Source: an uncultured Collinsella sp. (GTDB lineage: Bacteria; Actinomycetota; Coriobacteriia; Coriobacteriales; Coriobacteriaceae). From it: 28,457 nucleotides of DNA. The notes under the pieces were generated by a model. It had not been told where the DNA came from and ran no database searches. It worked only from the letters and a program-made list of their open reading frames with translations. The position numbers and the translations under genes were made by a program. Below, in pieces: positions 5,588 to 12,524 of this stretch. The stretch spans positions 1 through 28,457 of the forward strand of contig CAUGKA010000005.1 in assembly GCA_959599615.1 (NCBI GenBank), read 5' to 3'. Within the stretch, counting starts at the first letter, position 1. Each line of letters opens with the position of its first letter.

Positions 5588-7293
5588 GCAAAGTTACCTC
5601 CGATCGACTGGATGTAGCAGGTCTCCGTAGCAGAGCCGCGGAGCAGCTTGGCCTTAACCTTGACGCCCCACGCTGCGGCCGTCTTGGTCTTGTTTGTGAA
5701 GTAGTGCTTCTGGCCGGTTCTGACCTTCTGCGTGATGTCCTCCCACGTCGGGCTCGCGTCGTTGCCGTTGTTGCAGATCCAGACCTGAAGCGTGCAGCCG
5801 GCCGGGAAATTACCCTGAATGTTGACGAGGGCCTTGGTCGGCATGGCGTCGGCCTCCATAGCGAGGGTCTGCTCGAACTCGACGGACGTGACGGCTTTGG
5901 TGAAGGTCAGCGTGCGGGTGACGCTGGCGTCCTTGGCGTCGGTCGCCACGATCTTCAGGGTGTGGTTGCCGTTCACGACCTTCAGCCACGCCTCGGAGCC
6001 GATCGTCAGCGTGTTGGTCTGGCCGAGGGTCACGGTGTAGCTGCGCAGCGTCACGCCGTCCAGCATCTCGACGACGTCGACCTGATGGCCGTCGGCGTCG
6101 GTGACGGTGTACTCGTAGGACGGGGCCGCCGTGCTGAAACTGCCGAGGGCGCTGTCTGTGCCGCTGATGACGGGCGGCCGGTTATTGGTTACGGTGCGGG
6201 TGACGCTGGTGGTGTATGCGCTCTCCGCGCCGGCGGCGTCGTATGCCTTGACGCGGTACTGCACGCTCGTCCATCCGTAGGTGATGGCGTCGGTGTAGCT
6301 GCGCGAGGATCCCTTGTAGATCTGCGCCCATGTGCCGCTCCCGACTTTGCGCTCCAGAACGTAGCCGGAGAGGTTGCCGTCGGGGTCGGTGGAGGCCGCC
6401 CACGAGATGCTCAGGTTCTCGCCGCCGAGCACTTCGCTCGGGACAGTGATGGACGACGGCGCTGTGGGCGCCTGATTGTAGATCACTGTATAGCATCCAT
6501 CCGAGTCGACGGAGTCGGAGATCAGGAGATCAGAGGACAGATTACAAGCGGGGCGCAGGCCGTAGTCGCCGTAGTAGGCGTCGTGCCAGTTCAGAGTGCC
6601 ATCGGTGTAGACGTAGCGGGCGTAGCGGGCCGAGCCGGCATAGGCGTCCCGCAGCCAGTAGTACCACGCGGCACCAGAGCCCGGGTTGCCGGAATAGTTG
6701 GAATTGGCGACGCAGGAGGCCGTCACGGTGGCGATGCGGCTGTTGTTGTCGCTAAAGATCGCCAGCTTGCTGCCGCAGACGTGGTCGCCGCTCAGGCCGA
6801 CCTCCGTGCAGGACAGGGGGAAGATCTTGTCCGTGCAGGTCTCCGTCCCGCCGCCGTCTGTGGAGCTCTTGCCGACCGTGATGGTGGTGTTCAGCAGAGC
6901 TGCCCGCTCGTTGGCGGTGAAGGCGTTCAGAAAACCGGCGAGGCCACTGTACGGGTTGACGCTGTTCCAGACGTGGGAGGAGTCCGGCGTCTGGTCTGCG
7001 GAGTGCTGTGCGGTGTACCACTGGCCGGCAGCCGCGGGGCTGTTGAGCCACTGGCGCAGGTTCGAGTAGATGTAGCGGTTGTTGCCGTAGCCGCGGCGGT
7101 CGCTGTTGCCGTTACTCGGTTCTGTCGCGTCGAAGCACAGCATCTTGATGATCTGGTTGGTCACGAGCGTGACGCTGTTGGAGGGGTAGCCTGCGTGGTT
7201 CTTATCGGCCACGATCCAGACGATCGGGCTGCCGTACAGGCTGCCGAACTTGACCTTCGACTTGTTTGCGAGGTTGCTCAGTTTTTGGGCCAT
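5584..7293 (-). CDS. DGR target: variable adhesin with DUF6273-like and Fn3-like domains
   Basis: This 569-residue protein is the diversified product of the retroelement. Residues 1-270 form a DUF6273/C-type-lectin-like domain (NLRQWLNS at about 78-85, FTANERAALL, KIFPLS, YYWLRDAYAGSAR, then DG and GLRPACNL). The variable repeat covers residues 218-249; ten residues (223, 224, 227, 229, 236, 237, 238, 241, 243, 244) differ from the template and are rich in Tyr and Asp, as in binding surfaces. Residues about 276-370 are a fibronectin type III-like domain (APTAPSSITV, WAASTDPDG, YRVKAYDAAG), followed by a second Ig/cadherin-like beta domain (about 373-465) and an unassigned C-terminal beta region. 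ATG at 7293 follows AAAGGAGA. It lies after tail-fibre genes, so it is probably the receptor-binding tip of the tail. Placement of a VR mid-protein is less usual than at the C-terminus. Confidence 0.93.
   Translation of the reverse strand: MAQKLSNLANKSKVKFGSLYGSPIVWIVADKNHAGYPSNSVTLVTNQIIKMLCFDATEPSNGNSDRRGYGNNRYIYSNLRQWLNSPAAAGQWYTAQHSADQTPDSSHVWNSVNPYSGLAGFLNAFTANERAALLNTTITVGKSSTDGGGTETCTDKIFPLSCTEVGLSGDHVCGSKLAIFSDNNSRIATVTASCVANSNYSGNPGSGAAWYYWLRDAYAGSARYARYVYTDGTLNWHDAYYGDYGLRPACNLSSDLLISDSVDSDGCYTVIYNQAPTAPSSITVPSEVLGGENLSISWAASTDPDGNLSGYVLERKVGSGTWAQIYKGSSRSYTDAITYGWTSVQYRVKAYDAAGAESAYTTSVTRTVTNNRPPVISGTDSALGSFSTAAPSYEYTVTDADGHQVDVVEMLDGVTLRSYTVTLGQTNTLTIGSEAWLKVVNGNHTLKIVATDAKDASVTRTLTFTKAVTSVEFEQTLAMEADAMPTKALVNIQGNFPAGCTLQVWICNNGNDASPTWEDITQKVRTGQKHYFTNKTKTAAAWGVKVKAKLLRGSATETCYIQSIGGNFA
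6500..6519 (-). other. Small inverted repeat downstream of VR
   Basis: TCCGA (6500-6504) and TCGGA (6515-6519) flank a 10-nt spacer, 26 nt beyond the 3' end of the VR in coding direction. In the Bordetella phage element a short hairpin or cruciform just after the VR aids target recognition. This one has only 5 bp and may be chance. Confidence 0.3.
6546..6640 (-). repeat. DGR variable repeat (VR)
   Basis: 95 bp aligning without gaps to the template repeat at 8620-8714. The differences are at 6564, 6567, 6573, 6582, 6585, 6588, 6609, 6615, 6624, 6626 and 6627. At each, the template has A on the coding (minus) strand; no other base of the template is changed. Replacements are T, G or C, and all change the amino acid. 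The 3' end in coding direction (6546-6563) is an invariant GC-rich 18 bp, the expected initiation-of-mutagenic-homing site. Confidence 0.97.
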
Positions 7294-8425
7294 GAGTTGT
7301 GTCTCCTTTCGGTGATGGTTTGAGCTCCGGGAAATAGCTGAAGAAATAGGCGTCCATGTTCTGCCGCAGGTGGTAGGTGTTGCCGTGTGAGATGTGGCCC
7401 GTCCAGCTCGCGTAGGATTGCACGACGCTGTCGAGTGTCATCTTGCCGGAGTCCACCAGCCCGCGGAACTTGCGGATCTTGCGCTTCATGTTGTCGATGC
7501 TCTTGGCTCGCACTTTTCTCACGACCTTGCCGGTCTGCGTGAGGTATGTGTGAAAACCGAGGAAGTCGATGCCGTTCTTCAGCGGGAGGATCTGCGTCTT
7601 GCCGTTCAATCGAAGGCCGAGCGGCTTGATGTACGCCTCGATCTCCTTGAGTATCTGCCGGAGCAGCAGCTTGTCGCTGTGGATGATGTAGAAGTCGTCC
7701 ATGTACCTGCCATATACGAGGCCGCGGTCATCCCTCAGCCAGTGGTCGAAGGCGTCCAGATAGAGCAGCGCGAGCAGTTGGCTCGACTGGTTGCCGATCG
7801 GGATGCCGGGGTCTGGCGTGCTGTCGATTATGAGCCACAGCAGCCACTCAGCGAAGTCGATCAGCTCGGGATCCTTCAGCCACTTCATGGCCCGGCGGGC
7901 CGTCTCGTAACAGTAGGAATGGAGCAGGGTGTAAAAGAACTTTGAAAAATCGCCCTTCAGTACCCAGCCGTCGGCGTAGTCCCACTCGTTCATCGGCCGG
8001 GGCGGCAGGCCGGCAGCCTTGCGGGCTGCTTCGTCTGCTGCCTTTCGGCTGAAGAAATAGTGGCGCATAGCCGCAGCCAGACGGTCGAGGCCGTCGTGGG
8101 TGCCTTTGCCGATCTGTCCGGCGTAGTTGTCCCGGATGAAGCGCCGGGAGAACGCCGGCTCGAGGACGTTGTCGCAGAGCGAGTGCTGGACGACTTTGCC
8201 CTCGAAGTCGATGGCGAGGACGAGCCGCTCCTTGGGCTCGTACACCTTGAAGGGGTAGTAGGGCCCGAAGGAATAGTCGCGCCGCTGGAGCCTCTCAGAG
8301 AGGGCGACGGTGCGCTCGATGGCCTCCATGCGGTAGCGCATGGCGGTCGGGTTGTCGCGCTTTCCGCAGCGGGTTTTGCGGTATGCCTTGTAGAGCGCGA
8401 TGGTGCTGTTTACGATATTCTCCAT
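7202..8425 (-). CDS. DGR reverse transcriptase
   Basis: This 407-residue enzyme copies the template RNA into cDNA with errors at adenines. Visible motifs are the first catalytic aspartate in KGDFSKFF (D159), the DGR-type motif 4 IPIGNQSSQ (208-216, in place of the QGxPxSP of group II intron enzymes), the YMDD box (241-244) and GIDFLGF (285-291). No maturase or endonuclease domain is present. The ATG at 8425 follows GGGGAG at 8 nt; a longer frame to 8485 lacks support. The last 30 residues overlap the start of the target gene by 92 nt in another frame and are probably a non-conserved tail that also carries the target's ribosome binding site. Order with neighbours is avd, TR, RT, target. Confidence 0.96.
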   Translation of the reverse strand: MENIVNSTIALYKAYRKTRCGKRDNPTAMRYRMEAIERTVALSERLQRRDYSFGPYYPFKVYEPKERLVLAIDFEGKVVQHSLCDNVLEPAFSRRFIRDNYAGQIGKGTHDGLDRLAAAMRHYFFSRKAADEAARKAAGLPPRPMNEWDYADGWVLKGDFSKFFYTLLHSYCYETARRAMKWLKDPELIDFAEWLLWLIIDSTPDPGIPIGNQSSQLLALLYLDAFDHWLRDDRGLVYGRYMDDFYIIHSDKLLLRQILKEIEAYIKPLGLRLNGKTQILPLKNGIDFLGFHTYLTQTGKVVRKVRAKSIDNMKRKIRKFRGLVDSGKMTLDSVVQSYASWTGHISHGNTYHLRQNMDAYFFSYFPELKPSPKGDTTHGPKTEQPRKQVEGQVRQPVRQPDRLDRGR

Positions 8426-8619
8426 TGAAAAGTCTCCCCGCCGTGTATAGCTCCGGCCACGCTTTGCGTGCGCCGCCGGGAGCATCGGCGGTCTTGTGTT
8501 TACCCATGACCGGGCCGGTCAGACGGCCACGGCTGCGGGAGGGATATGCCTTCCTTGGATGATGGGGCACAGTGTTCGCCGTCCGTCTCCGGGCGGTTAA
8601 TAATTCGGGCGATCCATCG
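8426..8619 (-). ncRNA. DGR RNA spacer between TR and RT
   Basis: 194 nt without a credible gene. It follows the TR in transcription direction and matches the position of the spacer (Sp) that the Bordetella phage element needs for cDNA priming. On the minus strand it can form at least two hairpins: CCGCCG / CGGCGG with a 7-nt loop (8473-8491) and TGACC / GGTCA with a 5-nt loop (around 8507-8521). I infer that it is part of a structured DGR RNA. Confidence 0.6.
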
Positions 8620-8714
8620 AAGCGGGGCGCAGGCCGTTGTTGCCGTTGTAGGCGTTGTTCCTGTTCAGAGTGCCATCGGTGTTGACGTTGCGGGCGTTGT
8701 TGGCCGAGCCGGCA
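8620..8714 (-). repeat. DGR template repeat (TR)
   Basis: 95 bp lying between the Avd-like gene and the RT. On the minus strand it contains 25 adenines, with ten AAC codons if read in the frame of the target, the classic DGR arrangement because changing the first two bases of AAC samples many residues without stops. Compared with the VR, 11 of 25 adenines are changed and none of the other 70 bases. The identical block ends sharply at both borders. Confidence 0.97.
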
Positions 8715-8745
8715 CGAAAAAACAAGGCATACCCCGAGGGCTGCC

Positions 8746-9144
8746 TCACTGGTGACGCTTCTGCGCGTCCAGCTTGGCGGCCCTCTCTTTATCCGTTTTG
8801 TACCATTTGGCGGTCTGGTTCTTCACGCCGGCCGCCATCTTCGCCCAGTATGCAAAGGCGTCATCGCTGAAGCCGCTGAGGATCTCATGCGCGAGCTCGA
8901 TGTGGTGGATCAGCTTTCGGCAGTTGCGAAGCGCCGACCGCTGCGCGCGATACCTGAGCTCACGCTCCTCGGGATCCGTCAGAAGCAGATCGTTGGCCTC
9001 CATCAGATCGGCGACGAGGTCGCTGGCCTCGTTCATCATCCTCTGCGCCAGACCGAGCCGCTCCTTCTTCGGGAAAACGGCCGGGTTTCTGGTCTTGATG
9101 TAGGTGTGTTTCTCGAGCTCCTTGGCGTCCGTGATGACCTGCAT
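8746..9144 (-). CDS. avd: Avd-like DGR accessory protein
   Basis: Avd is a helical, positively charged protein that forms a ring, binds the reverse transcriptase and DGR RNA, and is needed for cDNA synthesis. This 132-residue product is all-helical in character and rich in Lys/Arg: LGLAQRMMNEASDLVADLME, RYRAQRSALRNCRKLIHHIE, then a basic tail. Size, position directly before the TR and four-helix pattern support the assignment; sequence similarity alone is moderate. The ATG at 9144 has a poor ribosome binding site. The same frame stays open to an ACG at 9225 that lies 9 nt after a strong AGGAGG; that start would add 27 residues (ASNGHSRPYERANVGRPPFG and following) and overlap the preceding gene. 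Confidence 0.8.
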   Translation of the reverse strand: MQVITDAKELEKHTYIKTRNPAVFPKKERLGLAQRMMNEASDLVADLMEANDLLLTDPEERELRYRAQRSALRNCRKLIHHIELAHEILSGFSDDAFAYWAKMAAGVKNQTAKWYKTDKERAAKLDAQKRHQ

Positions 9145-9157
9145 CTCGGGCAGTTTG

Positions 9158-9415
9158 TCACGGCCGAAGGGCGGGCGGCCTACATTGGCCCGCTCGTATG
9201 GCCGCGAGTGTCCGTTGCTTGCCGTAGTATCTCACCTCCTCGCCTTTGATTGTGACGCGGGCGCTGCTGCCGTCGTAGGTCTTGCCCTGAATGACGATGA
9301 CGCCGTCCTCCCGCTTGCAGCAGGAGCAGGGCAGGGCCAGCTCGACGAACAGGTGCGCGATGATGCAGGAGGCTTCGGCTGGTGGGATCGGGGTGTAGTT
9401 GTAGCAGTTTCCCAT
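9158..9415 (-). CDS. Cysteine-containing small protein between fibre and avd
   Basis: 85 residues. The ATG at 9415 shares its A with the TGA of the tail-fibre gene, so the start is well supported. It has a CSCCKREDG cluster (about residues 30-38) after a hydrophobic helix (SCIIAHLFVELALP), then a beta-like segment (GVIVIQGKTYDG, ARVTIKGEEVRYYG). I do not recognise a family. The cysteines could bind a metal. Being between the fibre and the DGR, it may be a fibre assembly factor or a DGR accessory gene. Confidence 0.65.
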   Translation of the reverse strand: MGNCYNYTPIPPAEASCIIAHLFVELALPCSCCKREDGVIVIQGKTYDGSSARVTIKGEEVRYYGKQRTLAAIRAGQCRPPALRP

Positions 9416-10164
9416 CAGCACTCGAGCCTTTGAAGTGAAGCGTTCCAGACGCCAGACTTCAGCGTGATGCCTGTTAAGTCTGCGAATGTGATCTGGAAGG
9501 GGTTGCTTGTGATGTCGCTGAAAACGGCGTCCCACAGCGTTGCGATCTTGCTGGTGTTCTGGCCGACCGCGTTGCTCAGGTCGTTGGCCGATGCCTCGGC
9601 AGCCTGCGCGATTGCGATGGCCTGCCGGGCGAGTGCCAGAGCCTCCTCGGCCGTAGCCTGCGCGCCGAGGGCGATGGCCTTGTAGGTCTCGTAGTCCTCT
9701 TTGGTGGCGTAGGCGTCGGCGGGGATGTAGGCGGTCACATTGGTGGCCGTGCCGATCGCGGTGACGATGTCGATGGTTTTCTCGACGATAGTGGCGCCGC
9801 CGGATGGCGGGATCCACTCGGCCAGATCGCCGCAGTTGCCGTAGCAGTACAGCACCTCGCCGACCTCGGGATCGGGATCTTCGGCATAAAGGCCGAGCTC
9901 GCGGTAGTAGAAGCCCTCAGTCTCGTCGCCGTTGGTGAAGATACCGCCGACGGCCACGGTGCCGTCGCCGTTGATCTTCAGCTTCGTGATGTCGACGGTC
10001 GCCTTCGGGCTGACCACGCCGGTGAGGGTGCGGGGCGTCTGGCCCTCCTCGAGGTAGCCATCGCCGAGGACGATCTTGGTGTAGTTGATCTTCTGGCCGG
10101 CCACGCCCTTCGCCAGAACGATCAGGCCGGCGGTGGTGATGTCGTTGTTGATAAATGCAGCCAT
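9415..10164 (-). CDS. Tail fibre protein with collar-type N-terminus
   Basis: 249 residues. The N-terminal 150 residues match the phage tail-collar fibre domain (DUF3751 type): AAFINNDITTAGLIVLAKGV, LGDGYLEEGQTPRTLTGV, IFTNGDETEGFYYRELGLYA and VLYCYGNCG. This domain attaches fibres to the baseplate (P2 gpH position). An alanine-rich helical stalk follows (about 160-210), then a short beta end. It is short for a fibre and lacks an obvious receptor-binding tip, which suggests that the DGR target supplies that function. The ATG follows AAAGGAGA. It directly follows gpI in order. Confidence 0.88.
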   Translation of the reverse strand: MAAFINNDITTAGLIVLAKGVAGQKINYTKIVLGDGYLEEGQTPRTLTGVVSPKATVDITKLKINGDGTVAVGGIFTNGDETEGFYYRELGLYAEDPDPEVGEVLYCYGNCGDLAEWIPPSGGATIVEKTIDIVTAIGTATNVTAYIPADAYATKEDYETYKAIALGAQATAEEALALARQAIAIAQAAEASANDLSNAVGQNTSKIATLWDAVFSDITSNPFQITFADLTGITLKSGVWNASLQRLEC

Positions 10165-10179
10165 GTCTATCTCCTTTCC

Positions 10180-10830
10180 TTAGTCTGAGATGACCGCCGC
10201 GTCGGTGCCGATGCTGACGGTCTCGCGGTTGTTGTCGTGGACGACGGCCGCGTGGTAGATGTGGATCTCGTCGCTGCCCATGACGTGCACCTCTTGGGTG
10301 TGATCCCTGACGGCCATGCCGGAATAGAGGAACATTTCGCCGGTCAGGCAGATCAGGATCGCGTCGAGCCACGAGCTGCGGCGCTTGACCGTCCGCAGCA
10401 GTTTCAGGAACAGGTCAAGGTTGCTGTTGACGAGGCTCGGGTTGTCGCTCAGCACCTTGAAGTGATGCGGCTGCCCGCCGTACTGATACCACTCCCTGAC
10501 CTCGCCGGTGCCGAAGTAGTCGGTCACGATCTGCTCCACGGCGTATGGGGTGCCGAGTTTCGCGTAGACGCGGTCGCTGTTGCGGATGACGGCCCGCTTG
10601 GCTGCGATGGGCGCGGTGCTGTCATACCACTGGATGTTCAGCTCCCACGCCATTTCGTCGAGCTCTGCGTCGCTGATCTGGTCGATCTTGTCCCACCTGC
10701 TCAGGAGTTTCAGGCGTGCATAGGCGTCGCGGCTGATAATGTCGCAGCCGGTGGCGATGCCCTTGTCGCTGCCGTCCTCCTGCATCCACGCAGGCAGCAG
10801 TTTGACCATCTCGGTCTCATTGAGCCGCAT
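10180..10830 (-). CDS. Tail protein I (P2 gpI family), baseplate
   Basis: 216 residues. The N-terminal 140 residues carry the gpI pattern (LLPAWMQEDG, LSRWDKIDQISDAELDEMAW, RNSDRVYAKLGTPYAVEQIV, GGQPHHFKV). gpI is a baseplate component that connects the wedge to the tail fibres. A C-terminal extension (about 160-216) of beta character follows. Start ATG immediately follows the gpJ stop (TAAATG) with GAGGTGG upstream, so it is coupled. Gene order W-J-I-H is that of P2. Confidence 0.9.
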   Translation of the reverse strand: MRLNETEMVKLLPAWMQEDGSDKGIATGCDIISRDAYARLKLLSRWDKIDQISDAELDEMAWELNIQWYDSTAPIAAKRAVIRNSDRVYAKLGTPYAVEQIVTDYFGTGEVREWYQYGGQPHHFKVLSDNPSLVNSNLDLFLKLLRTVKRRSSWLDAILICLTGEMFLYSGMAVRDHTQEVHVMGSDEIHIYHAAVVHDNNRETVSIGTDAAVISD

Positions 10831-12222
10831 TTACACCACCTCGCTCTCGACCTTGTGGCTGACAGTCAGGTGGCCGCTGAATTTGGCGACTTGCGTGTCG
10901 TCGAGGGCCTTGTAGGTCGGCTTGACGACGTCCACGCGGAAGGCGCCGGTCAGGTTCTCGCCCCACGAAGGCGAGAGGATCCGCTTGCGGAGCTGGTCGG
11001 GGTTGATGTCCCGGCCGAGAGCCGCGACTTGCCACTCGTTGTAGCGGTCGATCGCGCCGCCGGTGCCTTCGACGTTGGCGATCACCTCGGCCTCGCTCTC
11101 CGGCGTGGTGTAGTACACGATCTCGATGTCGTAGGTCTCGACCTCCGGGGGCACGGCGCTCACCTTGTCAGTGAGCGGCCGGATGTCTTTGGCGTTGACC
11201 ACGTCCAGCACCTTCGCCAGCATGGCAGCGTCGGGGATCCCGCCGCCTTCCAGCAGGGGCACGATCTTGACGCAGCCCTCCAGCGTGCGGGTGATGATGA
11301 TGTCGATGCTCTCGGCGGCCGAGAGGCTGCCCTTGAGCGTGATGGTTAGCAGGCCGTCGGTGTAGTCGACGGTGTAGTCCGTGTCCTTGGCCGCCGCCGT
11401 GCTTTGCCCGTGGGCCTTCACGACGAGGCTGTCGGTCAGAAGTGTGCCGCCGCCCTTGAAGGCTTTGCCGTCGTAGACCGTGAGGGTCTCGCTGACGGTT
11501 TCCTTCTCGCTGACGGCCTTTGCGTCCACGATGGAGCTGTCGGCCGTCATTACCCAGTAGATGTAAGCCTGTTCAGGGCCCGCGGTGGATCTCTTGGCGG
11601 GCGCCAGACGGATCCGCTCGCGGAGGCGGTTGTCGCCCTCGGTGGTGTAGGGCTCGCCGTCATCGCCTCCGGCCGTTTCGGTCAGATTGGTGACGGACTC
11701 GATGTAGGGGATCAGGTCGACGAGGGTGGCGATCGTGCCGGCTGCGTAGCCGTTGAACTTCGTGCCGTTGCTCACGGCCGAGGTGGGCACCTCCACAGAG
11801 TAGGCGCCAGCTTGCAGCACAGCGATCTCGTCGGTCGCAAAATAGTTTTCGCTGTCCGGCGTCACCTTCGTCCACTTCGGAATGATGATGTTTCTCTCCT
11901 GCGGCGTGGAGACAGAGAAGCGCATGGTCGTCTTGGCCGGTGTGCCTTCCAGTCGTTTCACGTCCTGCCGCTCGCCGATGGCGTCCAGCACCTCGCCCCT
12001 CGCATAGCGGAGGAGCGTCTGCCGGCCGACGTCGTTGAGGCTGTTGTAGAGGGCAACGAACACGGGCACGAGAGCCTCGCCGAAGATCCGGCGCTCGTCG
12101 CCCGGGTAGAGCGGCTCGCCGGCGCCCTTTTCGAGCTCGGTGATGATGGTCTTGTATAGGGTGCTCGCGTCTGTCGTGGTGAGTTTGATGTCCTCGCCGT
12201 AGGTGTTTGTCGCGTCGCTCAC
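10831..12222 (-). CDS. Baseplate J protein (P2 gpJ / Mu gp47 family)
   Basis: 463 residues from GTG at 12222, chosen because AGGAGGTG ends 7 nt before it; an upstream ATG at 12240 overlaps this site and has none of its own. Family features are the helical N-terminus (GEALVPVFVALYNSLNDVGR, LLRYARGEVLDAIGER), a beta region with IIIPKWTKV, a GDNRLRERI block at about 197-205 and ILSPSWGENL near the end. gpJ forms the baseplate wedge. Residues about 236-316 are an extra beta domain containing TDYTVDYTDGLLTIT that typical gpJ proteins lack; a similar motif occurs in the tail sheath of this phage. Confidence 0.92.
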   Translation of the reverse strand: MSDATNTYGEDIKLTTTDASTLYKTIITELEKGAGEPLYPGDERRIFGEALVPVFVALYNSLNDVGRQTLLRYARGEVLDAIGERQDVKRLEGTPAKTTMRFSVSTPQERNIIIPKWTKVTPDSENYFATDEIAVLQAGAYSVEVPTSAVSNGTKFNGYAAGTIATLVDLIPYIESVTNLTETAGGDDGEPYTTEGDNRLRERIRLAPAKRSTAGPEQAYIYWVMTADSSIVDAKAVSEKETVSETLTVYDGKAFKGGGTLLTDSLVVKAHGQSTAAAKDTDYTVDYTDGLLTITLKGSLSAAESIDIIITRTLEGCVKIVPLLEGGGIPDAAMLAKVLDVVNAKDIRPLTDKVSAVPPEVETYDIEIVYYTTPESEAEVIANVEGTGGAIDRYNEWQVAALGRDINPDQLRKRILSPSWGENLTGAFRVDVVKPTYKALDDTQVAKFSGHLTVSHKVESEVV

Positions 12223-12236
12223 GCTGTTCACCTCCT

Positions 12237-12509
12237 TCATGTGATGTTGTCGATGCTGGCCCGCAGCTCGAAGTCGCCGGCCTGAGCGGTCAGGGCCTTC
12301 AGGTCGGAGTCACTGAGCTGCACGCGGGGCTCGTAGGTTTCCACAACGAACTCCACGTCGGCGGCCAGATCGGTCGCAGCGGTTTCGCTCGGCTTGTCGA
12401 TCAGCGTGCGGTCGATCCCCTTGATGCGCTCGTAGGGCACCTCCCCGCGGATAGTCTTGAGGAGGTTCTGCACGCAGATCTCCGGCGCTCCGTTGCCGGT
12501 TGCTTTCAT
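12237..12509 (-). CDS. Baseplate wedge protein, gpW/gp25 family
   Basis: 90 residues from ATG 12509 (GAGGTG upstream). It contains VQNLLKTIRGEVPYERIKGI and ends with a gp25-like core (AADVEFVVETYEPRVQL then LRASI). This lysozyme-like-fold family lies at the base of the sheath in P2, Mu and T4 and starts sheath assembly. Its stop overlaps the ribosome binding site of gpJ. Position between spike and gpJ supports the call. Confidence 0.85.
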   Translation of the reverse strand: MKATGNGAPEICVQNLLKTIRGEVPYERIKGIDRTLIDKPSETAATDLAADVEFVVETYEPRVQLSDSDLKALTAQAGDFELRASIDNIT

Positions 12510-12524
12510 TGGGATCACCTCGCT

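Noticed and set aside
6518..6533. Tandem GAGATCAG repeat just after the VR
   Set aside because: It encodes part of the DUF6273-like domain and is only two units; probably chance.
5704..7323. Long open frame on the plus strand opposite the DGR target (539 codons)
   Set aside because: It mirrors the real gene in a GC-rich sequence, has a low-complexity Val/Ala/Gly/Arg composition, no ribosome binding site and no domain.
8295..8570. 91-codon minus-strand frame over the TR-RT spacer
   Set aside because: It overlaps the start of the RT in another frame, is Arg/His/Pro-rich, and covers the DGR RNA spacer.
8546..8755. Plus-strand frame covering the TR
   Set aside because: The TR is read as template RNA on the minus strand; the frame is short with no ribosome binding site.
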